DNA from: Timema cristinae
Taxonomy: Eukaryota; Arthropoda; Insecta; Phasmatodea; Timematidae
Assembly: GCA_039000515.1 (NCBI GenBank)
Contig: JBCFYV010000012.1
Coordinates: forward strand, 4,531,007 to 4,595,006
DNA: 64,000 bases
Direction: 5' to 3'
Position 1 is the stretch's first letter; every line of letters begins with the position of its first letter. The notes beneath the pieces are model-generated. The model did not search any database and was not told the origin of the DNA. It worked only from the letters and a program-made list of their open reading frames with translations. A program made the position numbers and the translations under genes. Positions 1 to 12,103 of this stretch are shown in pieces.

Positions 1-239
1 ACTGTCGTATTATGTTTTCCTTCACACTTTCGATCGATTTGCTATGGAGTATTGTTTACGGCCTCGGCCATGCTCGAAGCTCACGTTTCGTACTCAAAAA
101 TATCTACTCACGCTGCGCACGCATCTTATGCTCAAGGTCGGCTTCAAGCCCATGGATTGTCGTCAGCCAGGGCAGTTAGTAAATAGATCTGTGTTTAGCT
201 TTGTGAGCGCTGTAGCTTTATGACATATTTGTGTCATTT

Positions 240-2290
240 TAATGTAATAATGTCTGTATACAAAGGAAAACAAAGTAGTTTGATGAATTTTTTTTCGCCC
301 AAGAATAGGCCTAATTCAAAATGTGAACCGCATTCTAATGTGCTTGAAAATGTAACTAAATGACCTAAACTCGATCCAGAATCAGAATGCAGTGGAGTCA
401 GTGAATGTGTTGTGGTCTTGGCGGTTATTTCGAGTGGGATTATTCCACCAAGTGATATAAGTGTTTGTATTAAGAATGGCCCAAGAAAACCAAGTAAGTC
501 ATCTAATAAACGAAGTACGATAAATAACAAAAAAAAAGTTTTACCAGTAGCTGGTATACAAAATATAAATTAAAAGACTATTCAGAGGAAAAATATGCTT
601 TGTTTTGTTTTTCCTGTCACCATTTTGAGCCTATTTCTGGCTATGCTGATCCTACTTTAGTTAATAATGGTTATAATAACTGTGGAAAAAAATGGCGAAA
701 AGCTTTCGAAGCTTGATGAAAGTGAATACCATAAGTTATCCATTACAAAATACAATAGTTTTTTTATCAGTTGAATAGAACGGTACTGTTGTTTCCATGC
801 TAGGTGATCATCATAAAATAGACATAAAACACAATAGATCAGCTGTAGCTACGTTGGCAAGGCTTGCCCTGGCTTGTGCAAGACAAGCTATTGCTCTTAG
901 AGGTCATCGTGAAACTGTCGATGATAATGATACAGCTAAAAACAAGGGCAACTTTTTGAGATTTTAAATCTCGTAGAGTTAGAAAGTAAATCATCTATAG
1001 CTTTTTTAAATATTTTGCCTAGGAATGTGACTCACTCATCAAAGCTGTTACAAAATGATCTCCTTGATGTAGGAGCCAGTATAGTGGTCACTCACATAGT
1101 AAAGGAGGTTATGGAATTCAACAGTGGACTTTTTTCATTAATTTTAAATGAAGTGAGAGATATAAGCAAAGTAGAACAGATGCCCGTTTGCATTAGGTAT
1201 GTAGCACCAACTGATATAGAAGAACGGAATCCAAAAGTTTTTCGAAAAATTGTTGATATTCCTTGTGTTTATGTGCATTGCTATGCACATCGTTTAAATT
1301 TGGTTTTGGTGGATGTAGCGTCAAGAGTAGATATTGTAGGCGAATTTTTTGGTTTATTAGAGGTTATTTATGCATTTCAATCTGTGCCTGTTTTGCGTCA
1401 TCAAAAGTTTATTGACGCTCAAAAGAATATTTATCCTGGAGATCAAGCAGTGGAAATCCCTCTTCAAAGGGATACACGTTGGGTATGCCAATACAAGGGA
1501 GCTGTTTACTTTGAAAAAGTTTTTCTTCAACTAAAGAAGCACTAGAAGATCTGTCCAAATCGTCCAACAATAAAGAAGCACCGGAGCCCAGGCGACTTCG
1601 AATACAATTTTGTAATATGAACATGTGTTTGTTTTAAAGATATTTTCAGAGATTTTGGGACTAGCAAATAGGGCATCCATGCTGATTCAACAGAAAGTTG
1701 TGGATTTTGGGACAGCTCAAAGAGTAATAAAAACTTTAATAGTTACACTGAAAGAAAAACGATCTGATGAATACTTTTATTTTATATCGATGGGATCCTG
1801 TGCAAAAGCAAAAGACAATGATTTACCATGTGAATAAAAATCTAGGAAATCAGCACTACCTCATACATTTTGAAAGATTATATTATAGCATCAGCCTTAC
1901 CAGGATAAACAAAGGGGCAATACACACCCAAAGTGGAAAATGTACACAAAATCTATTTGAAATAATTGACAATAGGGTTGGTGAATTGGAACATAGATCC
2001 ATTAAGAATGACTTTAAAAGTGATGTGATAAGTGCTTGTCACCCTAGCAGTGAAATGATTATACATGAAAAATCGATACAATCATTTGCTGCAAATACAA
2101 AGGTTTTCTTCCGGACTTCGAAAAGTTTAACTCCGAAGAATGCTTAGCTAAGAACACCTTTGTTTTTAATGACTTAAATAAAATGGAAGTAGAACACTCT
2201 TGCTAACATTGCCTGTTTTCTCAGCAGCGTGTGAAAGAAGTTTTTCAGCCATGAAAAGGATTAAAACTTGTAACGTTGCTTGAGATCAAC
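240..2290 (+). pseudogene. hAT transposase relic 1 (TTF zinc finger / DUF4371 type)
   Basis: Decayed hAT-superfamily transposase of the class resembling animal ZMYM1-like proteins. Pieces in several frames appear in family order. A TTF-type finger lies near 545-650 (WYTKYK, then CFSCHHFE). A segment near 880-920 reads RQAIALRGHRE. A DUF4371-like block covers 1015-1545, with HCYAHRLNLVLVD and RDTRW. The C-terminal dimerisation motif near 2203-2265 reads AACERSFSAMKRIKT. Such enzymes cut and paste DNA between short terminal repeats. Stops and frameshifts separate the blocks, and the sequence after the dimerisation core is missing, replaced by a short palindrome. No terminal repeats were found. 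The family call is firm; the outer limits are approximate. Confidence 0.85.
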
Positions 2291-2298
2291 GTTACAAG
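2267..2298. repeat. Perfect 12-bp inverted repeat at the end of hAT relic 1
   Basis: CTTGTAACGTTG (2267-2278) is followed after 8 nt by its exact reverse complement (2287-2298). It sits where the hAT dimerisation domain is broken off, so it may mark a rearrangement junction. Confidence 0.8.
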
Positions 2299-3215
2299 CA
2301 AGAAGCAAATATGAGTTGAATAACACCAAGTCTACAACCACGAAGAGTGGACCTAACAAGACTCACCAAAAAACTGCCCCGTTTCTCGGTCTCCGTGTGT
2401 AAAGTCTCATCAACAAACATCCGGCCCGTGTACATTGTTCTCGCCCCGAGTGAAAAAGCGTAACTGATAGACTGTGGAGGTGTGGCGTGGTGAGCGTGGC
2501 ATTTCTCACGTTGCCCCATGGGAAGTGGTCAGACAGTGATCACGTGATGTTCTCGACGTCTCTCCAATGACCTATTTGTTCTTTACCACCAATCCCGCTG
2601 TTTCATGTGAATGTTCTACTATGTTCTTTTGCTTCCCCTATGTTCCCCTCCTCTCAGAGAAAAATTGCTTATAATCTGATGTCGTTTGCCATAAGCGGCA
2701 CTTCTTGGTTTGCCCGTGTCTTGGACACACATCACGGGATGGGATTATTCCCAAAGGTATAAATTCAAATTTCGGCCGTACTACTCAAAATTTACTGTTT
2801 GGAAAATATTTAAAGAATATTTTAAATAGACTATAGGTTAGGTCTAAATTCTCTTTTTGGCCAGTACATTCTAAATTTCCTTTCGACTTTCATCTGTCAT
2901 TTTCTGTAATATTGTAAGAATGGCTAAGTACGTAGATTAATATGACGTAATGCTATATATAATTTGTTAAATATATTGCCAGGGTTTTGCCCTTCCGGCT
3001 TGTTGTCCCGTGATTGAAACTATGAGGGACCTTTTATATTTTTCTTTAACTTACCTTTACAAGGCGAAATGCCTGGATTAATTTGGGCTAAGAATAATAT
3101 AAGTATATTACTTTCTTTTTGGGTTGGCATTTAAGTAATACGCCAATGTTTTGTAACTATGAAGCGCGCACTGCGGGTTGCCGCTGAGGCCTGTTAAGGG
3201 GCTGTAAGCTACGTA
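2299..3215. other. Intergenic, no gene recognised
   Basis: No coding signature recognised in any frame. GC is slightly higher at 2330-2520, with a short open frame on - that looks accidental. Confidence 0.5.
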
Positions 3216-3405
3216 GTGAATGTAATTGTTAGGATAAGGTTGCTATGGATACAGCGCCTCAGTATAGTTATGGGCATAACCCCTTTACCTCTTTTTTTTT
3301 GTTTATGTAATGGCTACATTGTAAAAGTAACCGTTAGGACAAGGTTGCTATGGATACAGCGCCTCAGTATTGTTATGGGCATAACCCTTTTTTATTTTAT
3401 GTAAT
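3216..3405 (+). repeat. Tandem duplication, two copies about 105 bp apart
   Basis: The segment beginning GTTAGGAYAAGGTTGC and running through GGGCATAACCC occurs at about 3228-3290 and again at about 3333-3393. The copies are nearly identical over about 65 bp and diverge between repeats. No coding meaning is evident. Confidence 0.85.
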
Positions 3406-4160
3406 TCTCTTGTAACTATCTGTTGTTACTTATATATATATATAGTCACATATATACATTATAATATTATTGTTAATCTATTCTCAAATAAATAATTATT
3501 TATTAGACTCGCAATCTTTAATTTACATCGACAAGTTCAAAGTAATTTTGGCTGATCAAACAAAAGACTCTCGTACCGTTCCTTTTGAGTCTTTAGGTAT
3601 AGTAGTGGATGGTGATTGAGAAGGGTTCATGGCGGCAGATGATTGAATAGGTCCAAGTATAGGCCTATCAACAAATATGCGGTCCTAACGCTCTTCTGCA
3701 ATTAACTCATTTTCTTGTTGTTTTCATGCCCTCTTTACCTTATTGTACGTGTTCACCTGCCCTTGTCCAATTGAGGAGAAGGGGGTGTAACAAACTTTTT
3801 TGTGATCGACAGTGACGAGTAAAAGACTATCTAATCTGGCTATACTCACAATAGAAAGGGAGTTAAGTGAACGTCTGGTCTAAGATCTAATAGAAGTTGT
3901 ACAAAAATTTGCTGAAATTGGAAATCGTAGAATTAATTTTTAGATAAATCAGCATTTAACTGATAGTCATAAAACCATGTTTTATCTTCATTTATATTGT
4001 AAATATTACCCAAGTATACTATAAATTAATCAACTAATTTAGTTAGGTATTTCAGTAATTTATTTTAAGGTGCTTCCCTATTCTGATTGATTCTGTCATT
4101 TCAATTTGTCTTCTATGACACAACTATCGTTAAATGCAGTAATTTGGTCTAGAACCACCC
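3406..4160. other. AT-rich intergenic
   Basis: Contains a short (TA)n run near 3430-3445 and otherwise unremarkable AT-rich sequence up to the left end of the hAT element at 4161. Confidence 0.5.
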
Positions 4161-4205
4161 CTGGGTGTCTACCAATACTCTAAATACTGGAAATATACTT
4201 GATTT
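4161..4205 (+). repeat. Left terminal inverted repeat of hAT transposon 2
   Basis: CTGGGTGTCTACC followed by an AT-rich stretch with CTGGAAATAT. It matches the reverse complement of 8270-8315 apart from substitutions and small indels. Confidence 0.65.
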
Positions 4206-4779
4206 TATATTTGATACTGGAAATACTGGAATTTCGAATCAGATACTGGAAATATGTTCAGCCTTTTAACAATGGGTGAAATGTTGGAAATTGTTTGCCA
4301 CACAATTAGTTGACATTGCAGTAGGGATGTTTTTCTTACTTGCTGACCTTTCTATTCTCAGTCTCTACACTAAACCCTCCCTTACCCTCCCCCTTACATA
4401 CATAGAGAAAAAAACAACTGTTTTGACTACACTAGCAGCCAACTTCCCCCTTACCCGACCACCCCCCAAACTTTTTTCCATCAGTAGCCATTATGAGTGA
4501 TGCGTCACTAGTAACTGCTCAAGTCCAAACACCACTTCAAACTATTGGTATACCTGCCTGGCCTTGACATTCCAATGGCATAGTACAGTATTTGTTTTGT
4601 TCTTCACTTCATTCCCCCCTTTCACTCCTCCCCCCTTTATCATCGCAAAAGAAAAACTACCATTCCTAAGCTTGTCCTGGTGTGAGTATTCTGCAGATCC
4701 CACATGTTTATCTTGTGACCTTTGTTTTTAAGAAGAAATTAGTAAACTCAGAGGAAAAACCTCTTTTAAAGATGATTGG

Positions 4780-6915
4780 TTGGACAGTACAGTGTTTAAA
4801 GATTGGCTGTGGCTACAAAAGGTGGATTGTGATAAAAGTAAAGGCCATTGTTCTTTGTGTAAAACTAACTTTGATATAAGTAAGATGGGAATATCTTCAA
4901 TCCGATCTCATGCCAAGGGAAAGAAGCATGTTGACAGAGTGAAAGTTGCTAGTGGCAGCAAAAATATATTGGACTTGGTCCCTACCACCAAAAATGCAGT
5001 GCCATTTGTAGTCCTCCATGAATATGTACATTTTATCGCTAATGACCATGAAGTAGTTTTGAAACCTGAAACTAGACCTAGTTGTTCTATTTAGAGCTTC
5101 CTCGTCAAAGATGAAGTTTCTCGTGCTGAAATATTGTGGGCTATTAATCAAGTAGTGATCTTTTTAAAGTAATGTTTTCCGATAGTGATATTGTCCAGAA
5201 ATATCAAATGCATAAAGATAAACTTGTATATGTCAATAGGTCATGCAACAGCTCAAGATATATTAATGAACTTTATATCTGCACTAAGAGATGAGGGCTT
5301 GGATCTTAAAAAAATGTTTCAAGTTTCCATGGATGGACCAAATGTAAACCTCAAAATTTTAAATGATCTCAAAAGTTACTTGAAGGAAGAGTCTCCACAT
5401 GATCCTGAGTGACTGTAATTTAGAACTTGTTCTTTACACATTGTCCATGGTGCTTACAAAACAGCACGTGCTAACTATAGTTGGACTATTAACCAGTTCT
5501 TACGCTCGCTATATTATTTATTTAAAGATTTTCCAACAAGACGTACAGATTATCAAAGAATAGCAGGATCATCTCTTTTCCCAATGAAGTTTTGTTCTAT
5601 TAGATGGGTAGAAAACTCAAGGGTGCTAGAGAGAGCAATGTTAATGCTGCCATATTTAAAACAGTATTTTTATTCTAACCAGCATCCTCCAAAATCTGAT
5701 AGTTTTCAAACATTAAGCAATTTTGTTAAGGATGAACGTCTGACATCAAAGTTGGGATTCATGCTGTTAGTTTCACTTGAGTTGGAGCAATTTCTCACCG
5801 AGTATCAGAACAATCAACCTTTATTGCTATTTATGTTTGCAGATCTAAATAAACTAATTGAGCACTTGATGAACAGAATTGTAAAATGTGATGTAATGAA
5901 TTCAGCAAATACTTCCAAAAAATTCTTAGCCGTTGATTTAAAAATCCAACATGAGATCACTCCCTACTCTATTATTATTAGCACCGCGTCTTAATACCCA
6001 TCCGGGTTATACACACTTACACTAATATGTAATGGTAGGGTGATTGTGAGATGAAATAGAGGACCTACAGTTTAACGTGGAATCCGAACCATGGCAGAGG
6101 TCTGGCATTCCTCACATTCACAAGTTGTACCCTACTGTAGATATTGGGTTTGCAGCATCAGCAGCTTTGAAAGGAATTAAAGACATCAAGATACTTCAGT
6201 CCAGAAGAGATTATCAAAAACTCCTAGTTGATCTCTGCAACAAACTTTTACATAAGTGTCCTCTCTCCTACAAAGTTGTCAAGGGTGCTAGTTGTCGCTC
6301 TCGTGCAGTCATGCTCAATCCATCTGCTAGGACCTATAGGAAAACTTCTTCATTAGAAGTCTTACTAGACAAGAAACAACTATCTAGCTTACAAGCTAAT
6401 GTTGTAAAAATAGACTACTTGGACATGCAAGGAGTTATAGACTACCTTAAAAAATCCACTTCAAGTGGTGACCAGCTTGATAAGTTCTTCATGAATATCT
6501 TTTTTAGAGTAAATGCATCCCAGGAACTACAATATTTCACTAACAAAGCTCTTGTTTTCTTCCATAGCAATATAGCCGTTGAGCGAAGTTTTTTTTTCTG
6601 CATAAAGAATGCTTGGTTGAAAACCTACATGAGGGCAGCCTTATTGCTCAATGTGTAACTTATGATGCAGTCACTGCAGCCGGGGGAATTCTAAATATGA
6701 CAATTTCAAAAAAAGATTATTCATGCTGTGAGGAATGCATCAGGAATAAGGAAAGAAGTGTTTGAAAAGAAGAAAAATATTGAAGTAAACTTAAGTAAAA
6801 AAGAAAAACAGCATCTGAAGAAATAAGAAAAGAAGAACAGTTTGGCAGAAAGCAAAGGATGAAGCAGAGGGGTTATAACATGAAATTCAAAAATTGAAAA
6901 AGTTTGGTGGTTGAA
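4780..6915 (+). pseudogene. hAT transposase relic 2 (BED-type zinc finger)
   Basis: The N-terminal part (4780-5094) carries a BED-like finger, CSLCK followed by HAKGKKH, after an aromatic FKDWLWL stretch. The next blocks (5100-5150, FLVKDEVSRAEILWAI; 5320-5420, MDGPNVNLK; 5430-5960, LHIVHGAY and IRWVENSRVLERA) match the RNase-H-like core of this hAT subgroup, including the D of SMDGPNVN. The C-terminal part (6140-6650) runs through VERSF, then in another frame ENLHEGSLIAQ, the dimerisation signature. A lysine-rich tail ends near 6915 with KKFGG. Several stops and frameshifts and an internal SINE (5969-6129) make it non-functional. Confidence 0.85.
5969..6129 (-). mobile_element. SINE family F1, truncated copy inside hAT transposase 2
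   Basis: From the (ATT)n tail and GCACCGCGTCTTA to CACATTCACAAG this matches the F1 copies at 27777-28074 and 38009-38270. It lacks the tRNA-like head. CCCTACT occurs at both edges (5962-5968 and 6130-6136), a probable target-site duplication. The element lies in antisense to the transposase and interrupts it. Confidence 0.85.
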
Positions 6916-7189
6916 TGAATTTTAACTTTTTTCTATATTATTCTAAAGAAATATATTGTTTTGGGGTTTTATCATCCTAATTTTTAATAATATTAGATAA
7001 CTGCAACTATCTTTATTTCCAAGTAATTTTTATCAACATAATATTTGTTGGTTAATTTTCATTGAAGGTTCTGTATTTTTATTACTACATATTTACTAAT
7101 CAAATTCACTATCAAAAATATAACTTGTGGAAAGTATCGACTGTCAAGGGGTGGTGGTAGATTAAACTCCCCGGCTGTAATCATTCTTG

Positions 7190-7475
7190 AAGTTGCGCCA
7201 CCAAGGCTGATTACTTGTACCTCTAAAGTTCTATGAGTGAGGTGAAATAACCTACCAATTTTGCCAGGAGAGGTATCTTCACATAACTTCCAGGGTTCTT
7301 CATATACCACATGGAACCGACAGCTTAACTTCTCCTCCGAAGGATGTTGAGCTATGATCTTTTCTCGCTCAAGAAAAAGCCTTTGGCCTCTGTTGGGTTC
7401 GAACCCACAAACATCGAGTCCTGAGGCGGGCACTTTACCCCAAGACCACCGAGGTCGACGGTGGTATAGGTCATT
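7190..7475 (-). mobile_element. tRNA-derived SINE family F3
   Basis: Read on -, the head at about 7460-7385 ends with a B-box-like GGGTTCGAACCC preceded by GGTGGTCTTGGGGTAAAGTG, an A-box-like stretch. A related copy sits at 34560-34750 with the same head and the same CGCTCAAGA body motif. The open frame across it on - is a by-product. Ends are approximate. Confidence 0.65.
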
Positions 7476-7598
7476 CAAAAAATGTAGCGAGTGTGTATGT
7501 AAGTGTATTATGCACGTGTATTAAAGATGGGTCGGATCCACCTTTTTTAAAATCTGAAACTTCTTTTTCCATAAAATCCCTAATTAAAATTTGAACGT

Positions 7599-7893
7599 TA
7601 GAAAATATTGTAAGCACAAGTGTTTAACTTTCCCAATAACTAGAATTTAAAAAAATATTGTAAGCACAAGTGTTTAACTTTCCCAATAACTAGAATTTAA
7701 AAAAATATTGTAAGCACAAGTGTTTAACTCTCCCAATAACTAGAATTTTAAAAAATATTGTAAGCACAAGTGTTTAACTTTCCCAATAACTAAAATTTTA
7801 AAAAATATTGTAAGCACAAGTTTTTAACTTTCCCAATAACTAGAATTTAAAAAAATATTTCAGCACAAGTTTTTAACTTTCCCAATAACTAAG
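7599..7893. repeat. Tandem array, 50-bp unit, about six copies
   Basis: TAAGCACAAG recurs every 50 bp (7611, 7661, 7711, 7761, 7811, and CAGCACAAG near 7861), each followed by an AACTTTCCCAATAACTA-type segment. The copies are almost identical, so amplification looks recent relative to the decayed hAT element around it. Confidence 0.95.
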
Positions 7894-8269
7894 ATTGTTT
7901 CCTTCACTTCTGATATTGTTTACATTAAATGGTAAATTAATGATCTGGGGTTTTGTTGTTAAGTTTTACCTATCATTTTAGTTTTAACCACAAGAAACTA
8001 TTTAACTATTTAAATACCTTTAAAAAATAACTCAAACTTAGTACCTTTTTTAAAAAATTATTATGATTTGAATCTTGAATCCATGAATATTCCTTGTAGG
8101 GTCCAGAATCCCATCCTTATTATATACTAGAATATGTGTCAATACTCTTGATTCTTGATGTAAAAATGTTTAACTATGACCTACCCTAACTTTCTATCAT
8201 TTTATAATTTTGAAATAGGCATTGTTCGTGTACCTTTCATATATATTGGATTTCTTAAAAAATATATAC

Positions 8270-8315
8270 TGGAAATATACCAGAATTTCTAAACTATAGT
8301 CCGGTAGACACCCTG
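8270..8315 (-). repeat. Right terminal inverted repeat of hAT transposon 2
   Basis: Ends GGTAGACACCCTG at 8315, the complement of a typical hAT CAGGG terminus. Pairs with 4161-4205. Confidence 0.65.
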
Positions 8316-8897
8316 AATGTTCTTTGTGCCGGTGTCAAAGACCAAAGTACAGCCACAATAAAATATTATACAGTGAACGGTTTAGTCATATAAGTACCTC
8401 ACCATTATTAGAAATACTTTTGCTTACGATTTATAATAAAATAAAGAACATATATTTCCCCTTGTGTTTAAAAGAGTCTAAATAATTGACCCTATAATAT
8501 TTTCTGTACATAAAAAACATAAGCTTACAATCCTATTTATATATCGGGCAAGTGATAAAATACTTTTGATTTGAATAATTGAATCAATTATATACCTCCT
8601 GAAAGCTTCATTTAGAATCAAATACACAATTACTACTGGACAAACGACGACGTAAGTTTGCTGAATAATGATATTTCGTTTATAAGAATGTAAAATTATT
8701 TTAGTGAATACAATTATAATACGATCTAAATATTACGGCAGAGCAAAGTTTTATTAAATACATAAAAGTATATACTTATATACTTGATAAATTTAAGTCA
8801 ATGTTAAAAAAAATTATATCTCAATCCGTTCGGGCTATTTGCGTTTAGTTAGTTAGGAAGGTAAAATTTAAAGTAAATGTAAAAGAACAACCTACGT
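8316..8897. other. AT-rich intergenic
   Basis: No coding or repeat structure recognised beyond general AT richness. Confidence 0.45.
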
Positions 8898-9314
8898 AGT
8901 AGTGTAGGAAAATAATCGAATCATTTTGTAATTTCAGTCGAATTATTTTTGGCTTATATTCGATTGAAAACTGTACAACCACTTACACTTTGTATTAAAT
9001 TAGCCTTAGAATCAGTTGAATGCGTAAGGTCGATTATTGTGTAGCAATGGGGACTATTTATTGAAAATGAACCTAATAGAAATGAAGACCTGTATAGAGA
9101 TAGCCTGGAAACATTCATAATCATAAGGTTGATTTTCCTCAGCACTTCTGGCAAGGGTGGGGTAAGAGAATGAATCGGCCAGCTCACGTCAAGTCAGCTA
9201 CTGTTTTCATTCGAATGTTTTTCTCATTCGAATGATTTTGAAAGAATCGAATGAATCGATTATTCAGAATAATTGAATGAATCGATTCTATTTATCAGAT
9301 TCTGCCCATCACTA
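8898..9314. mobile_element. Possible non-autonomous hAT element
   Basis: The right edge reads GCCCATCACTA (9304-9314), the complement of the common hAT terminus TAGTGATGGGC, preceded by repeated GAATCGATT motifs. A weak counterpart, TAGTGTAGG followed by AATCGAATCATT, begins at about 8898. No matching 8-bp target duplication was found, so the left end is tentative. Confidence 0.4.
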
Positions 9315-9551
9315 GGCTAACGCGCAAGTCGTGTTGAGCTCGACTGCTGAAGACGGGGAGATCGAGGTTTGAATCTCGGTCGGGTGAACTGGGGGTGGTT
9401 TTCCTAAATGGTTTTCCACTCTCCCTCCACGCAAATGCGGGTTCACTTCCTCTAATTCAACCTTCCCAATTCCTAATCCATTAGCGTAATTAGTATTTAA
9501 AGCGTATAACCCGAACGGTTAGTAAGACGCGGTGCTAAAATAATAATAATG
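9315..9551 (+). mobile_element. SINE family F2, nearly complete
   Basis: A tRNA-like head (9315-9390) has a B-box-like GAGGTTTGAATCTCGG. The body contains GGTTTTCCACTCTCCCTCCACG, and the tail reads CCCGAACGGTTAGTAAGACG, GGTGCTAAA and (ATA)n. The tail is shared with F1. It starts exactly where the hAT-like end at 9314 stops. Confidence 0.85.
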
Positions 9552-11083
9552 TTAGTGTAGTTTGTAAGTAACCACTCCAGTATAGTTAAATGTGGCCCAT
9601 GAGTGACGATCAGACAACACAACCACTACATCGGCTAGGCCATAGTAAGTCCAATCTGATCCACTGTTCTTGCAGAGTTTGTATTTACTTTGTGCGAGGT
9701 AGAAACAATTAACAGTGGGGACTAATTTCAACTAGCCCAGCACAATAGAGTTTAATTTTCTTCGCATTTTGATATCAAAAGCTCCTGAATATCTGTCAAG
9801 AGCATGGTGGCATTATCTAACAAACATTTAAATGAAGATAAAAAGTTTTCGTTAGATTTCAGAACAGGCTTCTATGTTTGTACTGAAGCAATATTTTATT
9901 TACTTTGGCCTAAAAAAGTTTTGCTATAAAAACTGAAAAAGCACTGTCTTTTTCTCCCGTCCTTTCCACCCCATCATAGGTGTAATAGCTATTTTAGCTA
10001 CTTGTGTTAGTACTTCCCGCCTGCCTTGCAAGTTAGTGGTTCTAGTACCTAACCCATTTACTATAGGTACCAATATAAACGCTGCTTTATATATTTGGCT
10101 CATACTTGTTATTTAGATGTTATCTGATCAGAGGCTAAATCGGGATTTTGATTCTAGCTCTAAAATTCTGACTGGTGACTGATATTTGCAAATTCTAGAT
10201 TTTTTAAATGACTTATATTAAAGATTTTGTTCAGAATTTATATCTGTTAAGTGTTTTACATGGCAAATAACACTTGATGGGTACTTGTTTTCCAGAGAAT
10301 AATTGATTTCAAAGTAGTTTACTAACGAGTGATTTGAAAAAAACAAACAAACTGAAATCGCGTTACATCTGAAAAGTTTTTTGTTCGCTATTAGTGGCTC
10401 AAAGTTGCTAGGCTACATTACAGGTTGTTCATTTTGGTTGTATACATTTCGACTGTCTAGGAGTAATAACTTTACTTTAGTTAATCTCCTTAATGTTTAC
10501 TAGATAAATTGATTTAAAAAACTTCTGAACTACATAAAGATAATTATTATAAGTTGCACTTCTCTTACATGTTTCAACAATAGGTGTGGAGAGGCTGACA
10601 TTTTAACTGATATAAAACAGATTATTTCAATATAAATAAAGTTCAAAATAAAATTGAATCACTGGCTATAAGATTGCAATAGTTATATTTCCTTTTAATA
10701 ATTATTTTATATGTAATATTAACTATACATATAGAAACATATAGTATTGATAAAGCTATGAGAATAAAATATAATAAAAAAGTGTATTTTTGTCCACTAA
10801 AATATTGTTGTAACAGGGTTATATTTCCTAAACTGTGCACAATGCCTAGGGCCTACGAAAACATAATTTTTAAAAGATCTAAAAAACATTTTTTTAAATA
10901 AGAAAAAATATTTTTGGGACAGATATAATATCCAATTTAAACTGCAAAATTATATGTATTTTTTAAAATTCTACTATCCAGGCTACTTATAATATTTCTT
11001 AAGAAAGTTTATTTTTTTGGCTTTTCGTTGCATCAAAGTCCGCAAAGTTCATGTTATAAGTAGTAATCGCGCTCAATGCATAT
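9552..11083. other. AT-rich intergenic, no gene recognised
   Basis: Open frames here are short and low in complexity; no domain was recognised on either strand. Confidence 0.5.
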
Positions 11084-12080
11084 ATGCGCCAAGACGATTA
11101 GTGATCATGCTCAAAGACAATTGTTGATCATGGCTCAAAGCTGAATGGTGATCATGGCTCAATGACAATTGGTGATCATGGCTCAAAGACAATTGGTGAC
11201 CATGGCTCAAAGCTGATTGGTGATCATGGCTCAAAGACAATTGGTGATCATGGCTCAAAGCTGAATGGTGATCATAGCTCAAAGCTGATTGGTGATCATG
11301 GCTCAAAGACAATTGTTGATCATGGCTCAAAGCTGAATGGTGATCATGGCTCAAAGACAATTGTGACCATGGCTCAAAGCTGATTGGTGATCATGGCTCA
11401 AAGACGATTGTGATCATGGCTCAAAAATGATTGGTGATCATGGCTCAAAGACGATTGTGATCATGGGTCAAAGACGATTGGTGATCATGGCTCAAAGCTG
11501 ATTGGTGATCATGGCTCAAAGCTGATTGGTGATCATGGCTCAAAGCTGATTGGTGATCATGGCTCAAAGCTGATTGGTGATCATGGCTCAAAATTATTGG
11601 TGATCATGGCTCAAAGATAATTGGTGATCATGACTCAAAGCTGATTGGTGATCATGGCTCAAAGACAATTGTTGATCATGGGTCAAAGCTTAATGATGAT
11701 TATGGCTCAAAGCTGATTGTTGATCATGGTTCAAAGCTGATTGGTGATCATGGCTCAAAGACGATTGGTGATCATGGCTCAAAGACAATTGTTGATCATA
11801 GGTCAAAGCTTAATGGTGATCATGGCTCAAAAATGATTGGTGATCGTGGCTCAAAGACAATTGGTGACCATGGCTCAAAGCTGATTGGTGATCATGGCTC
11901 AAAGACAATTGGTGATCATGGCTCAAAGCTGATTGGTGATCATGGCTCAAAGACGATTGGTGATCATGGCTCAAAGACAATTGGTGATCATGGCTCAAAG
12001 CTGTTTGGTGATCATTGCTCAAATCTGATTGGTGATCATGGCTCAAATCTGATCGGTGATCATGGCTCAAAGCTGATCGC
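11084..12080. repeat. Satellite-like array, 24-bp unit, about 40 copies
   Basis: The unit is approximately GAYRATTGGTGATCATGGCTCAAA, 24 bp long (shown with degenerate positions), with a TGATCA palindrome in nearly every copy. Units alternate between AAGCTGATTGG and AAGACAATTGG variants, giving partial higher-order structure. Because 24 is a multiple of 3, both strands stay open over long runs, giving octapeptides such as IGDHGSKT on + and SHDHQLSL on -. This openness is arithmetical and is not evidence of a gene. Confidence 0.97.
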
Positions 12081-12103
12081 ATATATTTGTTGATTTATTT
12101 TAA

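Larger units (their letters stand above)
4161..8315 (+). mobile_element. hAT transposon 2, about 4.2 kb, degenerate TIRs
   Basis: The left end at 4161 reads CTGGGTGTCTACC and the right end, reverse-complemented from 8315, reads CAGGGTGTCTACC. Similarity continues inward for roughly 45 bp, including an ACTGGAAATATA-like motif that recurs several times at the left (4186-4255) and once at the right (near 8270). A decayed hAT transposase lies between them. The flanking 8-bp sequences do not match, so a target duplication is not visible. Later insertions inside include two SINEs and a tandem array. Element identity is well supported; exact ends are an inference. Confidence 0.7.

Noticed and set aside
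7059..7478. 139-codon frame on -
   Set aside because: It coincides with a tRNA-derived SINE and has no recognisable domain.
7599..7893. CRISPR array
   Set aside because: It is a direct tandem repeat without unique spacers, in a eukaryotic genome.
11073..12093. Open frames of DHGSK / SHDHQ repeats on both strands
   Set aside because: A 24-bp unit without stops is open in the same frame indefinitely; there is no start context, splice signal or unique sequence.
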